A stretch of 64,000 nucleotides of DNA from JALOOX01 sp964557955 (GCA_964557955.1 CAZLCS010000005.1:124001-188000), one strand, 5' to 3'. Shown: positions 1 to 9,049, counted from the stretch's first letter. Translations and numbers: made by a program. The notes: generated by a model not told the origin, from the sequence alone.

Positions 1-1
1 C

Positions 2-277
2 AGGGGGAAGGGGGGGTTCAAGCTGCTGCAGTACATGGCGGCGGGAGTGGTCGCTGTGGCGTCGCCCGTCGGAATCAACACCGAGATCATACGCCACGGC
101 GAGAATGGGTTGCTTGCCCGTGAGGATTTCGAGTGGGAAGCCGCTTTGAGGCGTCTGCTGGAAGATGCCGAGCTGAGACGCCGCCTGGGGAGCGCCGGGC
201 GCGCGACCGTTGAGCAGTCTTACTCGCTGGACGCGTACAATCGACGTCTGGCGGCCTTCCTGGAGGGTCTCCTCTAG
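2..277 (+). CDS. Glycosyltransferase family 4, C-terminal part (partial at window start)
   Basis: This is the tail of a group-1 glycosyltransferase whose beginning lies outside the window; the reading frame is open from base 2. The visible 91 residues carry the typical nucleotide-sugar binding end of the fold, with KLLQYMAAGVVAVASPVG followed by the NGLLA stretch and a helical end. It would transfer a sugar from a nucleotide donor during glycan assembly. Its TAG stop overlaps the GTG start of the next glycosyltransferase by one base, so the two are surely co-transcribed. Donor and acceptor cannot be told from this fragment. Confidence 0.85.
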   Translation, partial: RGKGGFKLLQYMAAGVVAVASPVGINTEIIRHGENGLLAREDFEWEAALRRLLEDAELRRRLGSAGRATVEQSYSLDAYNRRLAAFLEGLL

Positions 278-1368
278 TGCGCATCCTGCATACGGAATCC
301 TCAAAGCATCTGGGAGGCCAGGAGCTCCGTGTCCTCATGGAGATGGAGGGGCTGCTTCCGTACGGCATCGAGTCGGTTCTGGCGGCCGTGCCCGGTTCGG
401 GGATCGAGCGGGAAGGGCGACGCCGTGGGCTCCGGGTCCATTCGGTTTCCATGCGAGGCAGTGTGGATCCGAAAGCCGTGGCACGGTTTCTCTGGATTCT
501 GAAGCGCGAGGCGATCGATCTGGTGTGCACCCACGGCTCCAAGGACGGCTGGAGTGCGGGGATTGCCGCGCGCCTCCTGGGGTTGAAAGTCGTACGGTGC
601 CGTCATGTGGCCAATCCCATCCGCAGCCATTTCTGGGGGCGCCTGGTCTACAGCCGCCTCTGCGACCTCATCGTGACGACGGCCGAGTCCATTAAAGTCG
701 GCATGGTTGAGCGGGGTGTCGAGGCCGGGAAGATCGTTTCCATCCCCACCGGCGTGGACTTGGAACGGTTTCACCCCCGTGTGATGAAGGGCCGATTTCG
801 TTCCGAGCTGGGATTGGATGAAAGCACTCCCCTGGTGGGGATGATTTCCGTATTGAGAGGCGACAAGGGTCCGGATGTATTCATCATGGCTGCTGAGCAT
901 TTCCTGTCTGAGAGATCGGATGCCTTTTTTGTGCTCGTGGGTGACGGGTGGATGCGGTCCATTCTGGAGGAGAGGGTCGAGAAGTCGCCCTTTCGCAACA
1001 GGATTGTACTCACCGGGTTTCGCAGGGACATCCCTGAAATCATGGCGGATCTGGATGTGCTGGTTCTTTCTGCGAGGATTCCGGAGGGGGTTCCTCAGAC
1101 CATTCTTCAGGCTCATGCCATGCTGACGCCGGTTGTGGCCTCCAACGTGGGAGGAATCAACGAGGTGGCCATTCCTGGGGAGACGGCCATCGGCATTCCC
1201 CCGGGGGATGCGGAAGCTGTAGCCGATGCGGTGAGGCATGTGCTGGGGGACCCCCGTGGTGCAAGGGTGCGGGCGGAAGCCGGCCGCGACCTGGTGCTCA
1301 GGGGGTATACTTGGCCGGTGACCCTCGAGAGGATGCGTGGGGTCTACAACCGGGTATTGATGATGTGA
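277..1368 (+). CDS. Glycosyltransferase family 4
   Basis: A 363-residue GT-B enzyme that should add a sugar to a lipid-linked or growing glycan on the cytoplasmic side of the membrane. The N-terminal half begins with RILHTESSKHLGGQELRVL, a donor-fold start common in this family. The second half has IPTGVDLERF, a GDKG loop, and a P-EGVPQTILQAHAML segment whose Glu-x7-type loop binds the nucleotide sugar. The GTG start is coupled to the previous stop by a one-base overlap. It is clearly paralogous to the glycosyltransferase at 2088-3185 (shared ILHTESS start and the same order of motifs), with an acyltransferase gene between them. Substrate unknown. Confidence 0.88.
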   Translation: MRILHTESSKHLGGQELRVLMEMEGLLPYGIESVLAAVPGSGIEREGRRRGLRVHSVSMRGSVDPKAVARFLWILKREAIDLVCTHGSKDGWSAGIAARLLGLKVVRCRHVANPIRSHFWGRLVYSRLCDLIVTTAESIKVGMVERGVEAGKIVSIPTGVDLERFHPRVMKGRFRSELGLDESTPLVGMISVLRGDKGPDVFIMAAEHFLSERSDAFFVLVGDGWMRSILEERVEKSPFRNRIVLTGFRRDIPEIMADLDVLVLSARIPEGVPQTILQAHAMLTPVVASNVGGINEVAIPGETAIGIPPGDAEAVADAVRHVLGDPRGARVRAEAGRDLVLRGYTWPVTLERMRGVYNRVLMM

Positions 1369-1381
1369 AAGACGGTTCAGC

Positions 1382-2023
1382 ATGATGGATTGGATCAGGA
1401 AGCTTGTGGCGGGCGGGAGGTCGGAAGGCTTTAAGAAGCCCCCGGGCCCCAGGACCAGGCTTGAATTGGGGGAGAAGGTTCATCTTCCCAGGGAAAGCCG
1501 TGTCGGGAACCTCCTCACCACCATCGGGCGCGGAACCGTAATCAGGGGGCCGCTGACCGTGAGGGGCAAAGGGACGCTCATCATCGGCAATTACTGCGCC
1601 ATGGGTGAGGGAATTCGTATCGTGACGTCCAATCATCATACCGGCGGGGCCAATGTGCAGATCCGCCTCCAGAGAAGACTCGGCTTCAACGACATCAGCG
1701 GAGAGCCCCGACAGGTCTCCATCGGAAACGCGTGCTGGGTCGGCGACTGTGCCATCTTTCTTCCCGGCAGTGCGGTGGGAGATGGGACCATTGTTGGAGC
1801 GGGTGCTGTGGTCACCAAATCCTTTCCGCCTTTTTCAGTCGTTGGCGGCAATCCGGCAAGGGTCCTCAAAATGCGCTTCACCGATGAAGTGCGGGATGCC
1901 TTGTTGCAGCTGGCCTGGTGGGAGTGGCCCGAAGACCGCATGGCCAGAAACAGGCCTTTCTTCAACCTGGACTTGAGCAGGGCAGCCGACGTGCAGCAAA
2001 TATGGTCCCTGATCAGGGACTGA
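1382..2023 (+). CDS. Hexapeptide-repeat acyltransferase (WbbJ/maltose O-acetyltransferase type)
   Basis: A 213-residue left-handed beta-helix enzyme likely to O-acetylate a sugar from acetyl-CoA. Hexapeptide-like turns run through the middle (LIIGNYCAMGEGIRI, VSIGNACWVGDCAIFLPGS, VGDGTIVGAGAVV). The SNHHTGG segment supplies the probable catalytic histidine, and the family's usual FSVVGGNPARVLKMRF end is present. The ATG lies 14 bases after the previous stop, and it sits between two paralogous glycosyltransferases in one operon, so its acceptor is probably the same glycan. The acyl group is inferred from the family. Confidence 0.85.
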   Translation: MMDWIRKLVAGGRSEGFKKPPGPRTRLELGEKVHLPRESRVGNLLTTIGRGTVIRGPLTVRGKGTLIIGNYCAMGEGIRIVTSNHHTGGANVQIRLQRRLGFNDISGEPRQVSIGNACWVGDCAIFLPGSAVGDGTIVGAGAVVTKSFPPFSVVGGNPARVLKMRFTDEVRDALLQLAWWEWPEDRMARNRPFFNLDLSRAADVQQIWSLIRD

Positions 2024-2087
2024 TGGAATCCCTGACGCGTTGCAGGCTCGCCTCTCAATTCCAGTCAACGATTCCCGAAACGAAGAC

Positions 2088-3185
2088 ATGCCAAAAGCCA
2101 CCATTTTGCACACCGAGTCCTCCAACGGGTGGGGGGGGCAGGAGATCAGGGTTCTGCGCGAGATGACCGGCATCCGGGACCGAGGTTACCGGGTCCTCCT
2201 GGCATCGCCCCCTGAGACTGCCATTTCTCAGCGCGCGATGTCGGCTGGATTTGAAGTTCTTTCGACTCCCATGAGCAAGCAGCGGCTGGTTTCAAGCATT
2301 CAGGCACTTCGCCGGAAGATCAGGGAATACGGCATCGCCCTGGTCAACACTCACAGCTCGACGGACAGCTGGATCGGCTCCATCGCCGGCCGGCTGGAGC
2401 GAGTGGCTGTCCTGCGAACCCGCCACATCTCATCGCATGTGAATGGAGATCCGCTCACGCGTCTTCTTTATGGCAGGCTGTGCCATGAAGTGATCACCAC
2501 GGGCGAGCATATAAGAAGCCAGCTGATCCATGATCTGAGACTGGACCCCCAAAGGGTCCGATCCATTCCCACGGGAGTCAAGATGCTCGATTTCCGCCAT
2601 GCCGACGGAAGAAAGGTCCGGCGTGAGCTTGGAATTCCGGAAGACTGTCCGGTCGTTGGCATTGCTGCGGTGCTGCGGAGCTGGAAGGGGCACCTGGTGC
2701 TTCTCGATGCTCTGACCGCGGTTCGCTCGGCGCTGCCCCGCGTGCGCCTCCTGATCGTCGGAGACGGGCCCATGCGCGGCGCCGTTGAGAAACGTATTGC
2801 GGAGCTTCGGCTCGAGGACCATGTTGTCATGACGGGGCACCGGGAAGACATTGCAGACGTCATCGACGCATTCGACATTGCAGTGATGGCCTCCTATGCC
2901 TCGGAGGGAATTCCCCAGTTTGCGCTTCAGGCTATGGCTTTGGGGAAGCCCGTGGTGGCCTGCAGGGTGGGAGGAATCCCGGAAGTCGTTGTCCACGGAG
3001 AGACGGGCCTGCTGGTTGAGCCCAAAGATCCAGGGGGCTTGGCCGAAGCCCTTGTCGCCCTCCTGAACGATGGGGATGCTCGGGGTCTAATGGGCCTGAG
3101 AGGGCGTAGATTGGTGGAGTCGCACCACTCGTTCGAACGGATGCTCGACCGGGTGGAAGAGTGCTATGGCCGCCTGCTGGGTTGA
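2088..3185 (+). CDS. Glycosyltransferase family 4
   Basis: A 365-residue GT-B glycosyltransferase. The reading frame is open from a TTG at 2040, but the ATG at 2088 (PKATILHTESSNGWGGQEIRV) aligns with the start of the paralogue at 277, so I use it. Donor-site features include IPTGVKMLDF, a RSWKGH loop and the ASYASEGIPQFALQAMALG and GGIPEVVVHGETGLLV segments. It ends the leading + strand run of three sugar-modifying genes and converges on the minus-strand gene that follows. Sugar specificity cannot be read from sequence. Confidence 0.87.
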   Translation: MPKATILHTESSNGWGGQEIRVLREMTGIRDRGYRVLLASPPETAISQRAMSAGFEVLSTPMSKQRLVSSIQALRRKIREYGIALVNTHSSTDSWIGSIAGRLERVAVLRTRHISSHVNGDPLTRLLYGRLCHEVITTGEHIRSQLIHDLRLDPQRVRSIPTGVKMLDFRHADGRKVRRELGIPEDCPVVGIAAVLRSWKGHLVLLDALTAVRSALPRVRLLIVGDGPMRGAVEKRIAELRLEDHVVMTGHREDIADVIDAFDIAVMASYASEGIPQFALQAMALGKPVVACRVGGIPEVVVHGETGLLVEPKDPGGLAEALVALLNDGDARGLMGLRGRRLVESHHSFERMLDRVEECYGRLLG

Positions 3186-3288
3186 CAGATTCCTGTATGG
3201 CGTTTCGGCTGTCTTTCCAGGCCGGTGTCGCGTTATCGTCATCCTGGCCGGGGTGTCTCAACATGCTGCCGGGGATCGCATTCTTTCA

Positions 3289-4197
3289 TCAGCTTTCCGC
3301 AATTCTTCTCGAGGCGGGTGCACCTGATACAAGGGTTTCCAGGCAGAGGAGGACGAATTTGTGAAGCCTGAAGATCAGCTGGGTGCGCATGCGAACTGCC
3401 GTCCGGTAGGCGTCCAGCGCATTCCTTCGGTTGCCGGCCTTCAGGAGCTTCACGGCATCTGTGTAGCATTTGTTCCCTATGTTCTTCCGGAAATACCTGC
3501 GCCTTCCACCCTGGAACAGCATGGCGTGCTTGGCATAGAGCTTCACATAGTACGTATACTTGCCGGGATAGATGATGGAGAATGAAGTCGGCTGGTCCCG
3601 TCTGGTCACGAGAACCTCGGGCATGCACTCAATCCTGGCCACGGACGCGATGCGCAGCCAGTAGTCCCAGTCCTCGCAGTAACGAAAGGTCTCGTCCAGA
3701 AGCCCCACACTATCCAGGATGGACCGCTTGAAAAGCACGGTCGAGCTGTAGATCCAGTTCTGTTTCAAGAGGTCGTCCATGGCGCTTTCACCTTGGAGCT
3801 TCTCCACCGGGAATTCGTGGATCTCCCCGTCGAGCCCCAGACGACGTACGTAGCAGTAGACGAAGTCGGCCCCGCTTTTGCCTATAAAAGCGAGTTGTTT
3901 TTCGATCTTGTCGGGATCCCACAGGTCGTCATGGTCCAGAAGTGCGACATAATCGCCCGTGCATGCCTTGAGCCCGGTGTTCCTGCCCGCCGCAATTCCC
4001 CCGTTCTCTCGTTTGATGTACCTGATCCTTCCCTGCTCGGCGTAGTCCTTCACGGTGGATTCGGTCCCGTCCGTCGAGCCGTCATCCACCACAATCACTT
4101 CCAGCGCTCCGTATGTCTGGGCGAGGACGCTTTCGAGCGTTGACCTGAGCGTGCGCTCGGCGTTGTAGGCCGGTATGACCACACTTATTTTCTCCAT
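3289..4197 (-). CDS. Glycosyltransferase family 2
   Basis: A 302-residue GT-A enzyme that should transfer a sugar from a nucleotide donor. It starts at the ATG complementary to 4195-4197 (MEKISVVIPAYNAE). The frame extends further upstream, but that extension looks non-coding and overlaps the neighbouring gene. Visible motifs are VVIPAYNAERTL, EVIVVDDGSTDGT, the GRNTGLK helix, the metal-binding LDHDD (DxD equivalent) and the CEDWDYWLRIA acceptor motif with the likely catalytic acid. It follows a methyltransferase and a sulfotransferase on the same strand. The soluble catalytic domain is followed by a positively charged C-terminal helix. Confidence 0.88.
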   Translation of the reverse strand: MEKISVVIPAYNAERTLRSTLESVLAQTYGALEVIVVDDGSTDGTESTVKDYAEQGRIRYIKRENGGIAAGRNTGLKACTGDYVALLDHDDLWDPDKIEKQLAFIGKSGADFVYCYVRRLGLDGEIHEFPVEKLQGESAMDDLLKQNWIYSSTVLFKRSILDSVGLLDETFRYCEDWDYWLRIASVARIECMPEVLVTRRDQPTSFSIIYPGKYTYYVKLYAKHAMLFQGGRRRYFRKNIGNKCYTDAVKLLKAGNRRNALDAYRTAVRMRTQLIFRLHKFVLLCLETLVSGAPASRRIAES

Positions 4198-4327
4198 GGA
4201 TACACCCTGTGTCGATGGCGTCGGCGCCGCCCGGGAAGTCATTGGGCTTCCTGGGAGATGAAAAGACCGTCCATCCTGCTCGAAGGAAGACTTTTGCCGG
4301 GTTGCCCCTGCAGTGCTTGCGGCAGTG

Positions 4328-4957
4328 TCACGAATTCTCTCCCTCAAGGAGGATCGTTCGGGCAAAATCTATGTTCAGGTACTTATGGAGATACACGCCT
4401 ACGTACATTCGGAGCGCGCGCCGCAGAATATCATCATTGTAAACCCGGAAGGCTCGGATGTTTCTGAAGCCAGCCGTCATCATGAGCCCGCCGAGCTCCT
4501 CGAACTTGTAAAAGGTCACATGAGTGGAATCCCCGAAGTACTGATGTGGATGGTAAAGGTTCGGTGTGCTCAGAAGCAGCCGCCCCCCGGGTTTGAGCTT
4601 GCTTCGGAGGTTTTCCAGGAGCTCCAGTCCTTCCAGCAGCGCCAGGTGTTCAATGACTTCGAACATGAAAACAAGATCGAACTGCTCCTCAATTTCGGCC
4701 AGGCTGTAGAAATCCTGATGGGTGTTGGGATCTATGTCCAAAGAGCGGTAATACAGGCCGGAATATCTCTCAGCAAGCATCGCCCCGTATCGACGGTCGC
4801 CGGCACCTACCTCAAGGACACGGCTGTCCGGGCCCACGTTGGCCAGGAGCCTGACCATGCGCCTCTTGACGATGGGCACATCCCAGATCTTCCCAACCTG
4901 TTTGGATACTCGCAGCCTGTTCCGGGAGAGCTGGCTCCAGCTCTCAATGCCCTTCAT
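4328..4957 (-). CDS. Class I SAM-dependent methyltransferase
   Basis: A 209-residue Rossmann-fold methyltransferase of the Methyltransf_11/23 type. SAM-binding motif I is RVLEVGAGDRRYGAML near residues 62-78. The acidic loop is seen in the YRSLDIDPN strand, motif IV in DLVFMFEVIEHL, and LKPGGRLLLSTPN marks the later strand. The HPHQYFGDSTHVTFY stretch is common in methyltransferases that act on glycans or glycosylated lipids. It lies between a sulfotransferase and a glycosyltransferase in one minus-strand run, so it probably O-methylates a sugar; that target is inference. Confidence 0.85.
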   Translation of the reverse strand: MKGIESWSQLSRNRLRVSKQVGKIWDVPIVKRRMVRLLANVGPDSRVLEVGAGDRRYGAMLAERYSGLYYRSLDIDPNTHQDFYSLAEIEEQFDLVFMFEVIEHLALLEGLELLENLRSKLKPGGRLLLSTPNLYHPHQYFGDSTHVTFYKFEELGGLMMTAGFRNIRAFRVYNDDILRRALRMYVGVYLHKYLNIDFARTILLEGENS

Positions 4958-4985
4958 GATCTGCCTCCGGAAATGCTATGACCAC

Positions 4986-5852
4986 TCAAAGGACCATTCC
5001 TGTAAGGCTCTCAAGCTTTTCGAGGTCCTTCTCATAGCGGGCCAGCAGGTTCTTCCTGGTTTGGGGGTTTATGGGCGGCACCTTCGTAAAATTCACCTTC
5101 TTCAGTATCTTGAAGACTTGCTTTCTTAAGAAGATGGGGTGCTTGATCTTGTGATTCCATACATACTGGATGAGAGCGGATCGGGCCGTCAATGAGCCTT
5201 CATTGTGGACTCGCAGGTTCGGCGTGAAATCCGTGCTCAAACCCAGGAAATTCAGGATGGCCTCGAGGGAAGCCATCGGTTGAGTCTTCAAATGGTTCAG
5301 TGTCAAGAAATGAAACTGATTCCGCTCAAATAGTGAAAAATACCTTTCGATTTGCTCGCCGTACAATCCGGAGCGAAAATAAAGGAAATTGTAAAGATAC
5401 TGTGGGCAGTTTTCCCGGAAATGCCTGGAATGAGCTCGCTCCTCCTCTATTTCCAGTGCCTTTTCAAAAGTGCCAATCCTTTCGTGTCCGTATCTTCGCA
5501 TATGATGGTACAGAGAGTAAGCTCTGTCTGCGGGATTTCTTAAAATTATTACAAACTTTGCACTGGGGAACAAACCCTTGAGAAGCCTGGCTGAGGATGG
5601 ATCTGTCATATAAGCATGTGAAGATTCACCAATGATCTTTTCTCCCTTTGCAGAGTCGAATAGGCCGAAATACCGGATCGGGTTCTTGACAACTTGAAAA
5701 CCTTCGCAAAAAAAAGTCGGCTCCTTGATACGAGACATAAAAATGTCAGGATGTTGATTAAGATATCTGTGGAGCGAAGTTGTGCCACTCTTAGCTGCAC
5801 CCAGAATGAAGAAATTGGGCTTATTGATAAAAGGTGATATTCCGTCTGACAT
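4986..5852 (-). CDS. Sulfotransferase (PAPS-dependent)
   Basis: A 288-residue sulfotransferase-domain protein that would move sulfate from PAPS to an acceptor hydroxyl. The 5'-phosphosulfate loop is FILGAAKSGTTSLHRYLNQHP near residue 16. The 3'-phosphate site is FVIILRNPADRAYSLYHHM near residue 102, with the conserved Arg and Ser. The end has the usual RKNLLARYEKDLEKLESLTG helix. It is first in the minus-strand run with the methyltransferase and GT2, suggesting sulfation of the polysaccharide made here. Its base composition is visibly more AT-rich than its neighbours, hinting at separate acquisition. Confidence 0.88.
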   Translation of the reverse strand: MSDGISPFINKPNFFILGAAKSGTTSLHRYLNQHPDIFMSRIKEPTFFCEGFQVVKNPIRYFGLFDSAKGEKIIGESSHAYMTDPSSARLLKGLFPSAKFVIILRNPADRAYSLYHHMRRYGHERIGTFEKALEIEEERAHSRHFRENCPQYLYNFLYFRSGLYGEQIERYFSLFERNQFHFLTLNHLKTQPMASLEAILNFLGLSTDFTPNLRVHNEGSLTARSALIQYVWNHKIKHPIFLRKQVFKILKKVNFTKVPPINPQTRKNLLARYEKDLEKLESLTGMVL

Positions 5853-6498
5853 ATATAATATTCCTCAGCCTGCCAAATAAAAGGCAGTACAGAGCCTCTC
5901 CCACCATAATTTCCGGCCCACTATTTTACTAGGAGGCTGTCCGAGAATACGGAGTGCTCAACCGGCCCAAGAGCGGGCGGGGATCAGGCCATGCGGAGGT
6001 CTCTGGATTCCCGCCAGGGGCATGTGGGAATGGCGACTGATATCATCTCCACCTCGGCGCAATTACCCGCGCGTCCAGGAGAGCGCTGTTCGGGTGAGCG
6101 TCCCATATCCATCCTACCCTTCAAAGTCAAGCGGAACTGTGACTCACTGTCAAGGCTCAATGGAGAAGCGAAGGCCTTTCCCGGTCTCCAGTCCCGAATG
6201 CACTGCCCGGTCTCATTGGCTCAGCCGGATTAAGATGGGGACTCTCACGCCGCAAAACGACTTATGGTTGTCCGCCGTCGATGGTCAAGACAAGAACAAG
6301 ACACGGAAAGACCATGCGCAGGAAACTGCTTTGCGCACAAGAGCGGCGGCTTTGCATTGACCAAAACCGCCCAAAGAATGTAATCTACGAATACCGGGCC
6401 CCTGTGCGAGCGGGTGTTCGCTGCTTCCGACGCTCGTTTTGACGATGGATCTGTTGCAGGCTCACGGAGATCTTAAGCGTTCAATTGTAGTGGCTCAA
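5853..6498. other. Intergenic region with a half-repeat, no gene recognised
   Basis: A divergent gap of about 650 bases between the sulfotransferase and the carbamoyltransferase. It must hold promoters for both directions, but none stands out. The 15-base string at 5933-5947 (GAGGCTGTCCGAGAA) matches the left end of the palindromic element at 33557-33571. Its partner arm is not seen nearby. Short open frames here have no recognisable protein features. Confidence 0.4.
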
Positions 6499-8322
6499 AT
6501 GACTTGGATACTAGGCATATCTGCATTCTACCACGATAGCGCGGCAGCGCTCGTCTGCAATGGCGAAGTGGTCGCTGCGGCACAGGAGGAGCGCTTCACC
6601 AGGAAGAAGCACGATCACGGCTTCCCGGGGCATGCGGTGAAATACTGCCTGAAAGAGGCTGGTATCGGGCCTGGCGATCTTGAGGCAGTCGTTTTCTATG
6701 AAAAGCCTCTCCTGAAATTCGAACGGTTGATGGAAACTTACCTGGCGTTTGCGCCCCGAGGACTGGGCTCTTTCATCCGGTCCATGCCGATCTGGCTCAA
6801 GCAGAAGCTCAGGATTCCCCGCGAGATCGACATGGGCCTCGGCAATTCTTACGAAGGCCCCATCTATTTCACCAGGCACCACGAATCGCATGCTGCAAGC
6901 GCTTTCTTTCCTTCGCCCTTCAGAAAGGCCGCAATCATCACCCTCGACGGGGTCGGAGAATGGACGACGACGAGCTGGGGGCTGGGCGAAGGCAGCAGGA
7001 TTGAGTTGAGGAGGGAAGTCCGTTTTCCGCACTCCCTGGGATTGCTCTACAGCGCCTTTACCTACTACACCGGCTTCAGGGTGAACTCGGGCGAGTACAA
7101 GCTCATGGGTCTGGCCCCTTATGGGGTGCCCAGGTTCATGGACCACATTCTCGGCAAGATGATGGATTTGAAGGAAGACGGCTCATTCTGGCTGGATCAG
7201 TCCTATTTCAACTACTGTTCCGGACTCACCATGACGAGTCGGAAGTTCCACGATCTTTTCGGCGGCCCTCCCCGCGAGCCCGAAGGCCCGCTGACTCAGA
7301 AGGAGATGGACCTCGCAGCGAGCGTTCAGAAGGTCACTGAAGAGGTCATGATGCGGATGGCATGGCATGTCCATTCGCAGACAGGGCTGAAGAACCTCTG
7401 CCTGGCCGGTGGCGTCGCGCTGAATTGCGTCGGCAACGGGCGTCTGCTCCGCGAGGGACCGTTCAGGCGCATCTGGATTCAACCTGCTGCCGGAGATGCC
7501 GGTTGTGCGGTGGGAGCGGCCCTCTTCACCTGGCACCAGGTACTGGACCACCCGCGCGAACCTTTGCCCGGGGACGGTATGAAAGGCTCCTACCTCGGGC
7601 CGCGCTTCAGTCAGGACGAGGTGAGGAGCTACCTCGATGGGGTGAGCGCGAGGTACGAAATCCTGGATGAAGACGCTCTCGTGAAAAGAGTCGCTGAAAT
7701 GCTCGCCGAAGGCAAGGTCGTGGGGCATTTGGCAGGCAGGATGGAGTTCGGACCTCGGGCACTGGGCGGGCGGAGCATCCTCGGCGACGCGCGCTCGAGC
7801 AAGATGCAGTCGATCATGAACGTGAAGATCAAGTTCCGCGAATCGTTTCGACCCTTTGCGCCAAGCTGCCTCGAAGAGCGCGTGTCCGATTACTTCCAGC
7901 TGAATACCGAGAGCCCGTACATGCTGCTTGTGGCTCCGGTGGTCGAGAAGCGCCGCAGGGAGATATCCGAAGAGGAGAGCAGGCTGTTTGGCATTCAGAG
8001 GCTCAACGTCCAGCGTTCCGACATACCGGCCGTCACTCACGTGGACTATTCGGCGCGCATTCAGACGGTCAGTCGGCGGACCAATCCCCGTTTTCACAGG
8101 ATCATCGAGGAATTCGAGAAGATGACCGGCTTCGGGGTCATCGTCAACACCTCTTTCAACATACGCGGCGAGCCCATTGTCTGCACTCCGGAGGACGCCT
8201 ACAAGTGTTTCATGTTTACCGACATGGATGCGCTTATTCTGGAAAATGCCGTGTGCCTCAAGAGTGAACAGCCTCCCATGGAGGGAGTGGAGGAATACAA
8301 GAGGCAATTCAAGCTGGATTAG
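6499..8322 (+). CDS. Carbamoyltransferase, NodU/CmcH/TobZ family
   Basis: A 607-residue O-carbamoyltransferase that uses carbamoyl phosphate and ATP to carbamoylate a hydroxyl. The N-terminal Kae1-like domain shows GISAFYHDSAAALV, the metal-binding HHESHAASAFFPSPF, LDGVGEWTT and GGVALNCVGNG. The C-terminal domain (about residues 400-590) shows GPRALGGRSILGDAR, FRESFRPFAPS and NTSFNIRGEPIVCTPEDA. The ATG at 6499 is chosen because homologues begin with a short residue run before ILGISAFYHDSAA; TTG 6439 and ATG 6445 are alternatives. It heads a conserved cassette with a DUF5989 peptide, an SxtJ-like protein and an SGNH protein, as seen around sxtI-type genes and polysaccharide loci. Confidence 0.93.
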   Translation: MTWILGISAFYHDSAAALVCNGEVVAAAQEERFTRKKHDHGFPGHAVKYCLKEAGIGPGDLEAVVFYEKPLLKFERLMETYLAFAPRGLGSFIRSMPIWLKQKLRIPREIDMGLGNSYEGPIYFTRHHESHAASAFFPSPFRKAAIITLDGVGEWTTTSWGLGEGSRIELRREVRFPHSLGLLYSAFTYYTGFRVNSGEYKLMGLAPYGVPRFMDHILGKMMDLKEDGSFWLDQSYFNYCSGLTMTSRKFHDLFGGPPREPEGPLTQKEMDLAASVQKVTEEVMMRMAWHVHSQTGLKNLCLAGGVALNCVGNGRLLREGPFRRIWIQPAAGDAGCAVGAALFTWHQVLDHPREPLPGDGMKGSYLGPRFSQDEVRSYLDGVSARYEILDEDALVKRVAEMLAEGKVVGHLAGRMEFGPRALGGRSILGDARSSKMQSIMNVKIKFRESFRPFAPSCLEERVSDYFQLNTESPYMLLVAPVVEKRRREISEEESRLFGIQRLNVQRSDIPAVTHVDYSARIQTVSRRTNPRFHRIIEEFEKMTGFGVIVNTSFNIRGEPIVCTPEDAYKCFMFTDMDALILENAVCLKSEQPPMEGVEEYKRQFKLD

Positions 8323-8385
8323 CGCGGGCAGGAGGGCGCCTTCACAAGACAGCCTTCGTGAATGCTTGAACAGCAGGGGGAGAGG

Positions 8386-8544
8386 ATGGCAAACAGAACA
8401 GGCATAGTCAGCGAATTCGTTCTATTCCTCAGGGAAAAGAAGACCTATTGGATGGTGCCCATACTCATTGTTTTGGGGCTTTTCGGGATATTCATCGCTC
8501 TCGGATCCACCGGGGCGGCGCCCTTCATTTATGCCCTCTTTTGA
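8386..8544 (+). CDS. DUF5989 / SxtK-like small membrane protein
   Basis: A 52-residue single-pass membrane peptide. It has the family layout: a short amphipathic N-terminus with FVLFLREKKTYWMVP, one hydrophobic helix (ILIVLGLFGIFIALG) and the characteristic APFIYALF end. The ATG at 8386 follows a GGGGGAGAGG purine run; an upstream ATG at 8362 would add eight residues. Proteins of this family sit next to NodU-type carbamoyltransferases in many bacteria, as here. The role is unknown; it may anchor or regulate the carbamoylation complex. Confidence 0.75.
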   Translation: MANRTGIVSEFVLFLREKKTYWMVPILIVLGLFGIFIALGSTGAAPFIYALF

Positions 8545-8608
8545 TGAACGAGGAGGAATGTGGCGTGCGCATGACCGATCATGATGAGGGGACGCGGGCG
8601 GAACGCAT

Positions 8609-9049
8609 ATGAGCCTTGTGGAGATCAACTGGCGGCCTGATGCCGGCGAGCTGCGTAGATTCGGCCTGGCGATGATCGCAGGCTTTGGTGTTATGGGTCT
8701 GTTATTTTATGTGAGGGATGTGCATTCGGCCGCCTGGCGTGATTGGTCCATCGGCACTTTGCCGATGGCGCTCTGGATAGGAGGGGGCCTGGCGGGGGTG
8801 CTTGGCCTGAGCGGCAGGAGGGCGGCGCTTCCGGTCTATTGGGCGTGGATGGGAATCGCCTTTGTGATGGGCAACATCGTGAGCAGGGTGTTTCTGATGT
8901 TGCTCTATTATGGGCTGGTGACTCCCATGGGTTTCTTCATGCGCCTTTCAGGCCGCGATAAGCTCATGCTTCGCCGGAAAGAGGTTGAGACTTACTGGTG
9001 TGACGTTACACCCTTGAAGCACGAATCTCCATACCACCGGCAGTTTTAG
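8609..9049 (+). CDS. SxtJ-family membrane protein
   Basis: A 146-residue membrane protein with about three hydrophobic segments (near residues 18-35, 48-66 and 72-105). They are followed by a basic cytoplasmic stretch (RLSGRDKLMLRR) and the SPYHRQF end typical of SxtJ-like proteins. It starts at the ATG at 8609, 64 bases after the DUF5989 stop. Its place between a DUF5989 gene and an SGNH gene, behind a carbamoyltransferase, repeats a widespread arrangement. Molecular function is not established. Confidence 0.75.
   Translation: MSLVEINWRPDAGELRRFGLAMIAGFGVMGLLFYVRDVHSAAWRDWSIGTLPMALWIGGGLAGVLGLSGRRAALPVYWAWMGIAFVMGNIVSRVFLMLLYYGLVTPMGFFMRLSGRDKLMLRRKEVETYWCDVTPLKHESPYHRQF

Noticed and set aside
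5991..6360. Short overlapping open frames between the sulfotransferase and carbamoyltransferase genes
   Set aside because: They lack ribosome sites and any recognisable domain, and their composition looks like random GC-rich frames.
7183..8307. A 374-codon frame opposite the carbamoyltransferase
   Set aside because: The plus strand carries clear NodU-family motifs through this whole stretch.
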